Position numbers and translations under genes: made by a program | Assembly: GCA_937912125.1 (NCBI GenBank) | Contig: CALDOK010000123.1 | Location: 1 to 56,976 of the forward strand | Length of the DNA stretch: 56,976 nucleotides | Source: an uncultured Pseudomonadota bacterium | Lineage (GTDB): Bacteria; Myxococcota_A; UBA796; JAFGLY01 | Direction of reading: 5' to 3' | Shown here: positions 28,018 through 36,397 of the stretch, one piece after another | Layout: each line of letters starts with the position of its first letter | Position numbering within the stretch: position 1 is the first letter of the stretch | Notes under the pieces: generated by a model | Seen by the model: the letters and a program-made list of their open reading frames with translations, nothing else | Database searches by the model: none | What the model was told of the DNA's origin: nothing

Positions 28018-29685
28018 ATGGCCACGAAGCTTTCCCTGGCACCCGAGCTGTACTGCAAGGCCACTGATCCCCTGGATCGGCTGCTCATGGAGCAGATGCG
28101 CGAACAAGACGTGGCACCCTCGCCCACCGACGGCGCGCTGCCCCGCTTCACCATGGTGGTGGGTCACTCCCCCTTCACCATGCCCAGGGGCTGGGAGTAC
28201 TACCTCACCACCCCCTTCGAGGGGCCCAGCTACATCACCACGGTGCTGCACAACGCCGGCTACCCGGTGCGGATCGTGGATGTTCGGTACGCCCTGGACC
28301 CCGTGGGCCAGGCCTTCCGCGAGGTCATGGAAGGCACCGACGTGCTGTGCCTGGCCACCTGGGAAGACAACTTCCCCTTCATGCGCGATCTCATCGCGCG
28401 GGTCAAGGCGGTCGAGCCCACTATGCCCATCGTGGCGGGCGGCTCCCTGGTCACCTCCCTGCCCCACGTCTTCATGGAGCACACGGGCACCGACATCGCG
28501 GTGGTCTCCGAGGGTGAGCTCACCATCCTCGAGCTGATGAACAGCTACAGCAAGGGCGGCTGGACCGACAAGGATCTCGCCGACACCCGCGGCATCTGGT
28601 ACCGCAACGCCCAAGGCGTGGTGGTCAAGAACCCGCCCCGCGGCCAGATGCCCACCCTGGACTTCCTGCCCCGCATGCGCCTCGAGCTCTGGCCCCAGGC
28701 CAAGGGCCCCAAGGGCCTGCAGCCCCAGATCATCACGAGCTTCTCCCGCGGCTGCAAGATGGACTGCTCCTTCTGCTTCCGCACCACCCCCCAGGTTGCC
28801 TGCAAGTCGCCGGAGCGCTTCGACCGTGAGATGGACTGGCTGCAGTCCCGCTACGGCATCAACTTCATGTTCTTCGCCGATCTGACCTTCTCGGCCGAGG
28901 CCCCTCAGACCCGCGAGATCTGCGAGGTGCTCGAGGGCCGGAACGTGCGCTTCACCTGCATGACCCGCTGCGCCGACGTCGACAAGGAACGCCTCGACGC
29001 CATGAAGAGCGCCGGCTGTGACGTCATCCTCTTTGGCGTCGAGTCCTTGGGCGCCTCGGCCCTCAAGGAAGCCCGCAAGCCCACCACAGAGAACATCTCC
29101 ATCCGGGCCATGCACCGCAGCATGGACGCTGGCATCCGCTTCGGCACCCTGTTCATCGTGGGCCTGCCGGGCGAGACCGCCGAGTCCTTGGACTACATGG
29201 CCCGCTTCGCCGAGGAGTACCACCACATCGTCCGGGTCAAGTACCTCAGCGCCATGCCCGGCACCTCGGTCTACCAGAACTGCCTGGCCGACGGCACCAT
29301 CAGGGACGAGGTCAGCCACCTCGAGTGGCTGAGCACCGAACAGGCCCTGCACGAGGACGAGTTCCTCAACCTCGCCGGCCTGCCCGAGCAAGTCTACCGC
29401 GACGCCTACAAGCGCATCTACGACTGCTACCAGCCGGGCCCGGTCATGAAGTTCGACCACTTCCCCGAGCACTTCGAGTACACCCACCCCAACCCCGACG
29501 ATGGCCACCCCAACAGCGTGGACTACGCCTGGGAAGGCTGGCGCAAGGACTGGTCCTCGGGCGGCGCCTTCCTGGCTCCGGGCTCCGAGGCCTACACCCT
29601 CGACAAGGTCGGAGCGCCCGGCATGGCCGAGGTGGGGTCCGTGCTCATGGACTGCGGAGCCAAGAAGCTCGGGCAGAAGGCCTGA
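28018..29685 (+). CDS. B12-binding-domain radical SAM protein
   Basis: 555-residue enzyme. Residues about 45-185 form a cobalamin-binding-like Rossmann region (ITTVLHNAGYPVRIVDVRYAL, MPIVAGGSLVTSLPHVF, IAVVSEGELTILELM). The canonical DxHxxG cobalamin ligand is not evident, so true B12 binding is uncertain. The radical SAM core has the cluster motif CKMDCSFCF (Cys246, Cys250, Cys253) and ends with ILFGVESLGASALKEARK and IVGLPGETAESLD. A 100-residue C-terminal extension follows. This architecture includes methyltransferases and ring-forming enzymes. It is embedded between a sulfotransferase and a lipoprotein with gaps of 2 and 4 bp. Substrate unknown. Confidence 0.88.
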   Translation: MATKLSLAPELYCKATDPLDRLLMEQMREQDVAPSPTDGALPRFTMVVGHSPFTMPRGWEYYLTTPFEGPSYITTVLHNAGYPVRIVDVRYALDPVGQAFREVMEGTDVLCLATWEDNFPFMRDLIARVKAVEPTMPIVAGGSLVTSLPHVFMEHTGTDIAVVSEGELTILELMNSYSKGGWTDKDLADTRGIWYRNAQGVVVKNPPRGQMPTLDFLPRMRLELWPQAKGPKGLQPQIITSFSRGCKMDCSFCFRTTPQVACKSPERFDREMDWLQSRYGINFMFFADLTFSAEAPQTREICEVLEGRNVRFTCMTRCADVDKERLDAMKSAGCDVILFGVESLGASALKEARKPTTENISIRAMHRSMDAGIRFGTLFIVGLPGETAESLDYMARFAEEYHHIVRVKYLSAMPGTSVYQNCLADGTIRDEVSHLEWLSTEQALHEDEFLNLAGLPEQVYRDAYKRIYDCYQPGPVMKFDHFPEHFEYTHPNPDDGHPNSVDYAWEGWRKDWSSGGAFLAPGSEAYTLDKVGAPGMAEVGSVLMDCGAKKLGQKA

Positions 29686-29689
29686 CGAG

Positions 29690-30547
29690 GTGATCGCGGG
29701 CCGCCGAGCCCTGCTCGGACCGGGCGTGTTCCTCGCGCTGTCGGCCTGCGGCCCCGCCACACCTCAGCCCGGCGGCTCGGCCAACTACTCGGCCTCCCTG
29801 GGGGAGGGTCCCGACTTCTCCGAGCCCCACGGGCTCGTCGTGGTGCAGACCTGGTTCGACTACGACGAGAACCAACTCAGCGGCGCCTTCGCCGACGGCC
29901 CTGGGCTCCGCCACCACAGCGAGGCCGAGCGCAGCGGCAACTGCCGGCTGATGAGCTACACCGCCTCGACCTGCGAGCCCGGCTGCGACGGCGATGAGCT
30001 GTGCATCGACGGGGTGTGCGAGGCCTGGCCCAGCCGCATCGACCGCGGCGAGCTGCTCTGGACCTGGCCCGACGGCGAGCAGACCGTCACTCCGGACGCC
30101 ACCCTGGGCTACTGGGCCACGGGCTCGACCAGCACCGATGGCGACGTGTCCATCGCCATCGATGGGCTCGAACTCACGGTACCCACCATCGACACCATGG
30201 ACCCCGACGGCGACTGGGCCCGGGCCATCGACAACCGAGGCGGCGGCGACGCCACCCTGCGCTGGCGCAACCCCATCCTGGACGCTCGCGTGCGGCTGTT
30301 CATGACCGACTGCACCGGCACTCATGGCGGTGTCGCGGCAGCGGAGATCGAGTGCGAGGGTCCCGACACCGGAGAGCTGGTCATCCCGGGCAGCTACCTG
30401 GACGCCATCGAGGCTGGCGACTGGTCCCACGGCGAGTGCGGAAGCCACGACCTCGAGCGCTACCACGCCGCCACCCCCGCAGACGACACCACCACGCGCC
30501 TCGAGAGCGTCGGCGATGGCGGCCTGTTCTGGCGGCCCGACTGGTAG
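29690..30547 (+). CDS. Lipoprotein, unknown function
   Basis: Exported lipoprotein of 285 residues read from GTG at 29690, four bases after the radical SAM stop. Lipobox LALSAC near residue 21. A short Cys-rich stretch CEPGCDGDELCIDGVC (four-Cys EGF-like knot) lies near residue 100. The rest is an Asp/Gly/Thr-rich beta protein (GDVSIAIDGLELTVPTIDTMD, IPGSYLDAIEAGDWSHGECGSHDLERYHA). Upstream in-frame codons belong to a shadow of the radical SAM gene. Conserved operon order suggests that it serves the same pathway, perhaps as the surface acceptor, which is inference. Confidence 0.75.
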   Translation: MIAGRRALLGPGVFLALSACGPATPQPGGSANYSASLGEGPDFSEPHGLVVVQTWFDYDENQLSGAFADGPGLRHHSEAERSGNCRLMSYTASTCEPGCDGDELCIDGVCEAWPSRIDRGELLWTWPDGEQTVTPDATLGYWATGSTSTDGDVSIAIDGLELTVPTIDTMDPDGDWARAIDNRGGGDATLRWRNPILDARVRLFMTDCTGTHGGVAAAEIECEGPDTGELVIPGSYLDAIEAGDWSHGECGSHDLERYHAATPADDTTTRLESVGDGGLFWRPDW

Positions 30548-30553
30548 CGAGCT

Positions 30554-31693
30554 TCAGCGCCGCCCAGGCCCCAGGCAGCGGTGGTAGTGCTCGAGCGCGC
30601 GCCGGTGGTGGCCCGGGATCAGCACGATGTGGTTGCCCAGGGGGCGCTCCAGCAGTGCGCGACGGGTCCCCTCGGACAGGGCCACCAGCGCCTGGGTGCG
30701 GCACTGGTCGGGGGCGCCTCCGGCCGCGAGGATTTCGGTCTCGACCACCCAGAGCCGCCCCAGATCCGCACCGCCGATCCGGATCAGGGTGACGGGCTGG
30801 GGCTCGAAGCGACCAGCCACCCCCACGCCCAGCCCCGACTCGAAGTGAGTGTCGAGCCGATGGGCCGAGACCAGGGACAAGGGCACCGTGCAGTGCGCCA
30901 GCCAGAGCCCCTCGGCGATGAAGCGGGCCGGGTTGGCCATCCAGGGCACGATCCCCAGCAGCTGCCTCACCCACATCAGCGCGATAGCCGAGACCAGATC
31001 GCCCTCGCAGCCCGCGGGTACGCCGGCCTGGCCCAGACGTGCCATGGCGAGGCATGCGGTGGCGCTGCGCACAGCGAGCAGATCGAAGCACCGCACGGAG
31101 ACCCCGTCCAGCCGATGCTCGGCGATGATCGCCTCGAGGGCGCCGTGCACTGCGTCGGAGTCGGCGTCGGGACCCAGCCTGTCCAGCAGGGCCTCCATGG
31201 GCAGATCCACGACCAGGGGCCCCCAGCGCTCGAGCACGAGCTCGGGCCTGGGCCGGCTGGCGACGAGCCAGGAGGAGGGCCCGCCGATCAGGCCCAGGCG
31301 CGCACCCAGGAGGGAGCGGTGGGTGTAGACCGCGTGGAGCCCACGGCGCAGCTCGCCGGCAGGATCATCGGGCCCGTCCAGCAACACCAGTGAGGCGGGG
31401 GCGCCGCGCTGCCGCAAGGCGGCCAGGGTCTCCAAGGCTGCCGGCAGGCTGTTGTGGGCTCCGTGGGCCAGCAACACCAGGGCCTGGCTGGGCCGCCGCT
31501 CGTGGATCCGCAGGGCCGCTGCCTCGGTGCCGCCGGTGAGCAGCAGCAGGGCGAGCGGATGTTCGGCGCTGTCAGCGGGCAGCTCCCGGGCCCCGCAGGA
31601 AGCCAGCATAGACCGCCACGGCTGGGCCAGGGCATGCACCGCCGCCGCCTCGTGCAGTGGCGAGGCCAGGGCCCGCCAGGCGAGCGCGGGCAC
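30554..31693 (-). CDS. L-fucose/arabinose isomerase-fold protein
   Basis: 379-residue cytosolic protein. The C-terminal half resembles sugar isomerases of the FucI/AraA type: DLLAVRSATACLAMARLGQAG, GCEGDLVSAIALMWVRQLLG, PWMANPARFIAEG and LAHCTVPLSL followed by LDTHFESGLGVGVAGRF. Glu and Asp in GCEGD and His in LAHC would be candidate metal ligands. The N-terminal half diverges, and overall length is shorter than classic isomerases (about 500-590), so an enzyme with another substrate is possible. GTG start at 31693 shares one base with the upstream methyltransferase stop (TAGTG), so the two are coupled. Confidence 0.72.
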   Translation of the reverse strand: MPALAWRALASPLHEAAAVHALAQPWRSMLASCGARELPADSAEHPLALLLLTGGTEAAALRIHERRPSQALVLLAHGAHNSLPAALETLAALRQRGAPASLVLLDGPDDPAGELRRGLHAVYTHRSLLGARLGLIGGPSSWLVASRPRPELVLERWGPLVVDLPMEALLDRLGPDADSDAVHGALEAIIAEHRLDGVSVRCFDLLAVRSATACLAMARLGQAGVPAGCEGDLVSAIALMWVRQLLGIVPWMANPARFIAEGLWLAHCTVPLSLVSAHRLDTHFESGLGVGVAGRFEPQPVTLIRIGGADLGRLWVVETEILAAGGAPDQCRTQALVALSEGTRRALLERPLGNHIVLIPGHHRRALEHYHRCLGPGRR

Positions 31694-32445
31694 TACTTGG
31701 TTCCCACCGTCAGCTCGAAGAGCATGTGATCGACGATGCGACCATCGGCCAGCTGCACCGAGTGGAGGCTGGCGAAGGCTGGCGACGCGTTGCGGTAGAC
31801 CTCGCGGATGCCCTCGCGCCGCGACTCGGCGATGGCGCCGTTGTCGGACCAGACATCCACATCCTCGACGGAGACATGATCGTGGGTGGCGACCTGGCTG
31901 CAGCCCGCCGCGAGGAAGGCGGCGGCCACGTCTCCACGGGCGAAGAAGTTGCGCCGAGCCGGGTTCCGCAGCCGCAGGATCTCGAAGTACTCCACCCGGT
32001 CGTCGTCACCGTAGGCAGCCAGATCGATGCTGACCATGCGGCCCCCGGGCTTCAACACCCGGACCATCTCGGCGAGCACCGCGTCCAGCCCCATGAACTG
32101 GATGCCCTGACGGCAGACGATGAGATCGAAGGAGCCATCGTCGAAAGGCATGGTCTCACCTGGGGAGATCACCAGCTCGTCCACCGCGTCCCGAGCCTGA
32201 TCCACCATGTCCTCATTGATGTCAAGTCCGGTGATGTGGCCTACATGAGGCTTGAGGTGACGGGAGACCAGCCCTGTTCCGACCGCCACATCCAGCAGGC
32301 GCTCTGTCCCCGTCGGAGCGAGCAGGCCGCGAATGCGCTCCAGGATGGCCTGATCGGTACACCAAAAGCTGGAACCGTCATAGGTGGCCGCACGGGCGCT
32401 GAAATGTTCCTGTACTAAGTCGCGGGGAATGTGGAGGGTCTTCAT
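31693..32445 (-). CDS. SAM-dependent methyltransferase (class I)
   Basis: 250-residue Rossmann methyltransferase of the UbiE/type 11 kind. Motif I is LLDVAVGTGLVS (about 49-60), the acidic ribose-binding residue lies in GLDINEDMV, motif II is FDLIVCRQGIQFM and motif III VRVLKPGGRMVSID. The C-terminal segment VSVEDVDVWSDNGAI...REGIREVYRNASPAFASLH aligns well with the end of the GyrB-fused methyltransferase in the divergent operon, so the two are paralogues. ATG at 32445 follows GGAG. Together with the isomerase-fold gene it forms a two-gene operon facing the rubrerythrin operon. Confidence 0.9.
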   Translation of the reverse strand: MKTLHIPRDLVQEHFSARAATYDGSSFWCTDQAILERIRGLLAPTGTERLLDVAVGTGLVSRHLKPHVGHITGLDINEDMVDQARDAVDELVISPGETMPFDDGSFDLIVCRQGIQFMGLDAVLAEMVRVLKPGGRMVSIDLAAYGDDDRVEYFEILRLRNPARRNFFARGDVAAAFLAAGCSQVATHDHVSVEDVDVWSDNGAIAESRREGIREVYRNASPAFASLHSVQLADGRIVDHMLFELTVGTK

Positions 32446-32572
32446 GGCTACTCCTGTATGTAAGGTGGACGCGGCCCGTGACGGCGTCGTGGCAGTTATA
32501 GTGCGCTGCTATGGTCTACGCTCGAGCCAGCCGCAAGTGCTCGCAGGGCTATCAACCGAACCGGAGCTGCGC
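32446..32572. promoter_or_regulatory. Shared divergent promoter region
   Basis: 127 bp between the methyltransferase (minus) and rubrerythrin (plus) genes. The only AT-rich island, 32495-32502, reads as TATAGT on the plus strand (32497-32502) and TATAAC on the minus strand, both close to a -10 box. Matching -35 boxes at proper distance are not convincing. One shared control point for both operons is an inference. Confidence 0.4.
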
Positions 32573-33022
32573 ATGGCGAACCTTGAAGGCCTCGACACCC
32601 ACAAGCACCTCAAGGATGCCTTCGCGGAAGAGGCGGTGACTGCCTATCGTTACCTCTACTTCGCGAAGATCGCCGACATCGAGGGGCAACCGGACGTCGC
32701 ACAGCTGTTCCGTGATCTGGCCGAGGGTGGGATCTGCAACGCCCACGGCAGCCTGGACTACCTGCGCACCGAAGGCGATCCCCTCACCGGCGCCCCCATC
32801 GGCGAGACCGACCGCAACTTGCATGCTGCGCTGCTGGCCGAGACCGGTGAGTTCAGCGACCTCTACCCCTCCATGGCGGTGGTAGCCCACGCCGAGGGTT
32901 TCCCCGACGTCGCCTCTTGGTTCGAGACCCTCGCCAAGCTCAAGCGCGCCCATGTGCAACAGCTTCGAGAGGTCATCGCTCGCCTCGAGAGCAGCCAAGC
33001 CTCCAACGAAGGGGTCGAGTGA
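32573..33022 (+). CDS. Rubrerythrin-like di-iron protein without rubredoxin domain
   Basis: 149-residue four-helix ferritin-like protein. Two helix-pair halves carry the carboxylate/His signatures: FAEEAVTAYRYLYFAKIADIEG then LAEGGICNAHGSLDYL, and LLAETGEFSDLYPSMAVVAHAEG then FETLAKLKRAHVQQL. The second-helix motif is EGGICNAH rather than the common E-x-x-H; ligand spacing is kept. The C-terminal rubredoxin (CxxC) module of classical rubrerythrin is missing. Role: peroxide or oxygen reduction, or an oxidase step. ATG at 32573; the longer frame to 32384 overlaps the divergent gene. The next gene starts 3 bp after its stop. Confidence 0.85.
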   Translation: MANLEGLDTHKHLKDAFAEEAVTAYRYLYFAKIADIEGQPDVAQLFRDLAEGGICNAHGSLDYLRTEGDPLTGAPIGETDRNLHAALLAETGEFSDLYPSMAVVAHAEGFPDVASWFETLAKLKRAHVQQLREVIARLESSQASNEGVE

Positions 33023-33025
33023 ACC

Positions 33026-35005
33026 ATGAGCTGTCCTGACTGCTCGTCCAAGAACGGTGCCACCGGCCCCTACGATGCCAGCAGCATCACCGTGCTGCCA
33101 GGCCTAGAGGCCGTGCGCAAGAACCCCTCCATGTACATCGGCTCCACCGACCAGGAAGGCCTGCACCGGCTGGTCTACGAAGCCGTGGACAACTCCATCG
33201 ATGAGTCCCTGGCCGGCTACTGCAGCCGCATCCATGTGGTCATCGGTCGGGACGGATCCTGCTCGGTCGAAGACAACGGCCGCGGCATCCCCGTTGACGA
33301 ACACCCCGAGATGGCCTGCCCCGCCTGCCAGGTGGTGCTCACCACCCTGCACGCCGGCGGCAAGTTCGACCAGGGCTCCTACTTCCGCTCCGCGGGGATC
33401 CACGGCGTCGGCATCTCCTGCGTCAACGCCCTGTCCTCCTGGCTGGAGCTGGACGTCTGGCGCGCCAACGGGCACTACGTCCAGAGCTACAAGGTAGGGC
33501 AGCCCACCACCGCGCTGGTGCGCAAGCACGCCTCCGAGCGCCGCGGCACCCGCGTCCGCTTCATGCCCGACACCAGCATCTTCGACACCACCCAGTTCGA
33601 CCACAGCGTGCTGGCTCGTCGCCTCGAAGAGCTCGCGTTCCTGCACCCGGGCATCCACATCCAGTTCGACGATCACCGCCAGAGCACCAGCCAAGTCTAC
33701 CAGTACGACAGCGGCATCCTGGGCTTCATCGCCCGCCTGAACAGCGACCGCACCCCGCTGCATGCCAAGCCCATCTACATCCAGCTCAAGGGCGAGCAGA
33801 TCGAGCTGGACCTGGCCTTGCAGTGGACCACCGCCTACGGCGAAGCGATCTCCAGCTACGTCAACAGCATCAACACGGTCTGGGGCGGCACCCACGTCAA
33901 CGGCCTCAAGCGCGCCCTGAACCGCAGCATCAACGCCTACGCGGCCAAGGCTGGCCTGCTCAACGCCGACAACGGCGAGCGCATCGCCACCTTCGACATC
34001 CTCGAGGGGCTCACCTGCGTGCTCTCCGTGCGCATGTTCGACCCACGCTTCGAAGGCCAGACCAAGACCCGCCTCACCAGCCGCTATGTGCGCGAGACCG
34101 TCGACGAGGTCGTGTCGTTGCAGCTCGACGCCATCCTCACCGCCGACCCCGCCCTGGCCAGGGTGGTCGTGGGACGAGCCCTCGACGCCTCCCGCGCCCG
34201 GCAGGCCGCCCGGCGCGCCAGCGATCGCGCCCGCTACACCGCTCGGGACATCCACGTCAGCGACGAGGTCTACCAGAAGCAGTTCGGCATCCGCTCCAAG
34301 ACCTGGCACAAGTCCGCCGTCTGGATCGCCAACGAGGAGCTGCTGGCCGAGCATGCCAAGATGCTCAAGATGCCCGAGAGCGCTCGCCTGCTCGACGTCT
34401 GCTGCGGCTCGGGCGTGGTGGGCAACAGCTTTGGCGATCGAGTCGCCGAGAAGTATGGGCTCGACATCACCCCCGAGATGGTCGCCCTGGCCAGCCAGCG
34501 GCTGGACAAGGTGGTGCAGGGCACGGTCTACGACATCCCCTTTCCCGAGGCGAGCTTCGACGTGGTCTGCACCCGCGAGGTGCTCCACCTGCTGCCAAAC
34601 CCGGGCAAGCCGGTGTCCGAGATCTTCCGGGTCCTCAAGCCCGGCGGCCAGTTCGTGGTGGGCCAGATCCTGCCCTTCTCCGAGCTGGACGGCCCCTGGA
34701 TGTACCGGGTCTTCAAGAAGAAGCAGCCCCTCATCTTCAACATGTTCCAGGAAGAAGACTTCCGGCAGATGCTGCTGGGGGCCGGCTTCGTGGACCTCGA
34801 GATGACCGAGTACAACCTGTGGGAGTCCATCGATGTGTGGATCGACACCCACGAGACCACCAGCCTGCACCGCCACGAGATCCGCGACCTGTTCCACAAC
34901 GCACCGGCCGAGGCTCGGGCGGTGCATCCCTTCGAGATCCTGCCGTCTGGCGAGATCCGTGACCTGTGGCGCTGGTGCATCTTCTCGGTGCGCAAGCCCG
35001 AATAG
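33026..35005 (+). CDS. Fusion of GyrB-type GHKL ATPase/transducer domains with a SAM methyltransferase
   Basis: 659-residue chimera. Residues about 18-405 match the GyrB N-terminal half: ATP N-box YEAVDNSIDESLAGY (Glu52, Asn56), VEDNGRGIPVD (81-91), LHAGGKFDQGSYFRSAGIHGVG (108-129) and the transducer QTK loop FEGQTKTRL with Lys347. Similarity runs through ALDASRARQAARRASDRAR (386-403), which in gyrase directly precedes TOPRIM, and stops there. Residues about 410-659 are a class I methyltransferase: LLDVCCGSGVVG (455-466), GLDITPEMV, FDVVCTREVLHLL, FRVLKPGGQFVV. TOPRIM and tail are absent, so no DNA religation activity is expected. All ATPase motifs look intact. ATG lies 3 bp after the rubrerythrin stop. 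The frame is continuous with uniform codon bias, arguing against an assembly error. Confidence 0.93.
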   Translation: MSCPDCSSKNGATGPYDASSITVLPGLEAVRKNPSMYIGSTDQEGLHRLVYEAVDNSIDESLAGYCSRIHVVIGRDGSCSVEDNGRGIPVDEHPEMACPACQVVLTTLHAGGKFDQGSYFRSAGIHGVGISCVNALSSWLELDVWRANGHYVQSYKVGQPTTALVRKHASERRGTRVRFMPDTSIFDTTQFDHSVLARRLEELAFLHPGIHIQFDDHRQSTSQVYQYDSGILGFIARLNSDRTPLHAKPIYIQLKGEQIELDLALQWTTAYGEAISSYVNSINTVWGGTHVNGLKRALNRSINAYAAKAGLLNADNGERIATFDILEGLTCVLSVRMFDPRFEGQTKTRLTSRYVRETVDEVVSLQLDAILTADPALARVVVGRALDASRARQAARRASDRARYTARDIHVSDEVYQKQFGIRSKTWHKSAVWIANEELLAEHAKMLKMPESARLLDVCCGSGVVGNSFGDRVAEKYGLDITPEMVALASQRLDKVVQGTVYDIPFPEASFDVVCTREVLHLLPNPGKPVSEIFRVLKPGGQFVVGQILPFSELDGPWMYRVFKKKQPLIFNMFQEEDFRQMLLGAGFVDLEMTEYNLWESIDVWIDTHETTSLHRHEIRDLFHNAPAEARAVHPFEILPSGEIRDLWRWCIFSVRKPE

Positions 35006-35008
35006 GCC

Positions 35009-36364
35009 ATGAACAGCCTCGACGAGGCATCGGCACAGCGCGCGGCCGCCATTCGGCGACTGGTCGCCATGCGTCGCCGGCAGCCCAGCCCGGTCCCTGG
35101 CCTGCTGGCTGGGGTCCGAGACGTGGTGGTCCTGGCCTCGAGCAGCCGTGGCGGCTCGAGCGTGATGGCCGAGATCCTCCGCAACAGCCACCACCTGCTG
35201 CACCTGCGGGCCGAGGTCAATCCGTTCCTGGTGCTCTCCGGCCATGGCTGGCCCGAGTCGGGCCGTGACAGCGACAGCCTCGGCGCCAAAGACCTGCGGG
35301 ACCGGGACACCCTCGAGCACCTGCTGGCCCTGGACGTGGGCCGGCCGGCCGGCACCCTGCCCGACCCCCAGTCCGTGCGAGCCTTCGCCCGCGAGGTGCA
35401 CTGGCGCCTGTCCCTGCAGTGGCCCCTCGAGAGCTTCGATCCCGCATGGATCCACGACCGCGTCCAGCACACCCTGCAGCTGCTGGAGCAGCGCCACGGC
35501 TGGGCCCGGGGCACCTTCCCGGACAGCGCCCAGTTCCACACCCTCCTGCTGGCCCAGGTCCGCACCCTTCATCCCAGGGTCAACCCCTGGTACTACGATC
35601 TGCCGCCCGGCCTGATCCGCCAGCATCACCCTGGCGTGGAGCCCAGCCTCGCCCCCCCCTCACCTGTCGTCCTCGAAGAGCCGCCCTTCGTCACCGTCAG
35701 CCCATGGAAGGCGCCCACGGCCCGAGACCTCGAGCGGCTCCCCTTGGTCATCAAGACCCCCTCCAACGCCTACAGGCTCCCCTTCCTGGCGCAGGCCTTC
35801 CCCAACGCCAAGCTGCGCGTGCTGCACCTCACCCGCAATGCGGCCGCCTCGGTCAACGGGCTGGTGGATGGCTGGCGCTTCCGGGGGTTCTTCGCCCACC
35901 ACGCTGGGCCCCTGGATCTCGCTGGCTACAGCGTCCCGGAGCAGCCCTGGAGCCGGGCGTGGTGGAAGTTCGACCTGCCCCCAGGCTGGCAGGACTGGGT
36001 CGGCAGCTCGCTGGTCGAGGTCTGCGGATTCCAGTGGCGTTCCGCCCACGGCGCCGTGCTGGACTGGCTCGCAGAGCACCCCGAGGCACCCTGTCTGCGC
36101 CTGGCCTTCGAGCGAGTCGTGGGAAGCCACAGCGAGCGCCTGGACACCTTCACGTCCATGGCGAGCTGGCTGGGCCTGCCCCACGACCCGACCCTGGACC
36201 GCCTGGTGGCCTCGGGCTTGCCCCCCATCATGGCCACCAACAGGCCACGGCATCGCCGGTGGTACGACAAGGCCGAGCTGCTCGAGCCCGTGCTGGCCCG
36301 GGGCGACACCCGCGCGGTCTTGGAGAGGCTGGGCTACGCTCCCGACCCCTCCACCTGGCTATAG
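35009..36364 (+). CDS. Sulfotransferase-like P-loop protein
   Basis: 451-residue protein with a PAPS-type loop VLASSSRGGSSVMAEIL (41-57) and a second binding segment LRVLHLTRNAAASVNGLVDGW (269-289), the order and spacing expected for a large sulfotransferase. The insertion between them (about 200 residues) is longer than in the sulfotransferase at 26984-28015. The C-terminal SNxPRHRRWYDK-like segment (MATNRPRHRRWYDKAELL) also fits. No signal peptide. ATG is 3 bp after the stop of the GyrB-methyltransferase, so co-translation is likely. The acceptor is unknown. Confidence 0.8.
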   Translation: MNSLDEASAQRAAAIRRLVAMRRRQPSPVPGLLAGVRDVVVLASSSRGGSSVMAEILRNSHHLLHLRAEVNPFLVLSGHGWPESGRDSDSLGAKDLRDRDTLEHLLALDVGRPAGTLPDPQSVRAFAREVHWRLSLQWPLESFDPAWIHDRVQHTLQLLEQRHGWARGTFPDSAQFHTLLLAQVRTLHPRVNPWYYDLPPGLIRQHHPGVEPSLAPPSPVVLEEPPFVTVSPWKAPTARDLERLPLVIKTPSNAYRLPFLAQAFPNAKLRVLHLTRNAAASVNGLVDGWRFRGFFAHHAGPLDLAGYSVPEQPWSRAWWKFDLPPGWQDWVGSSLVEVCGFQWRSAHGAVLDWLAEHPEAPCLRLAFERVVGSHSERLDTFTSMASWLGLPHDPTLDRLVASGLPPIMATNRPRHRRWYDKAELLEPVLARGDTRAVLERLGYAPDPSTWL

Positions 36365-36397
36365 TTCGGGGGCACCTTCCCTTCCGCGAGGTCACCC

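Noticed and set aside
33026..35005. GyrB-methyltransferase fusion as a sequencing frameshift
   Set aside because: Both halves are in one frame with no stop, the junction falls at a domain border, and codon bias is even across it.
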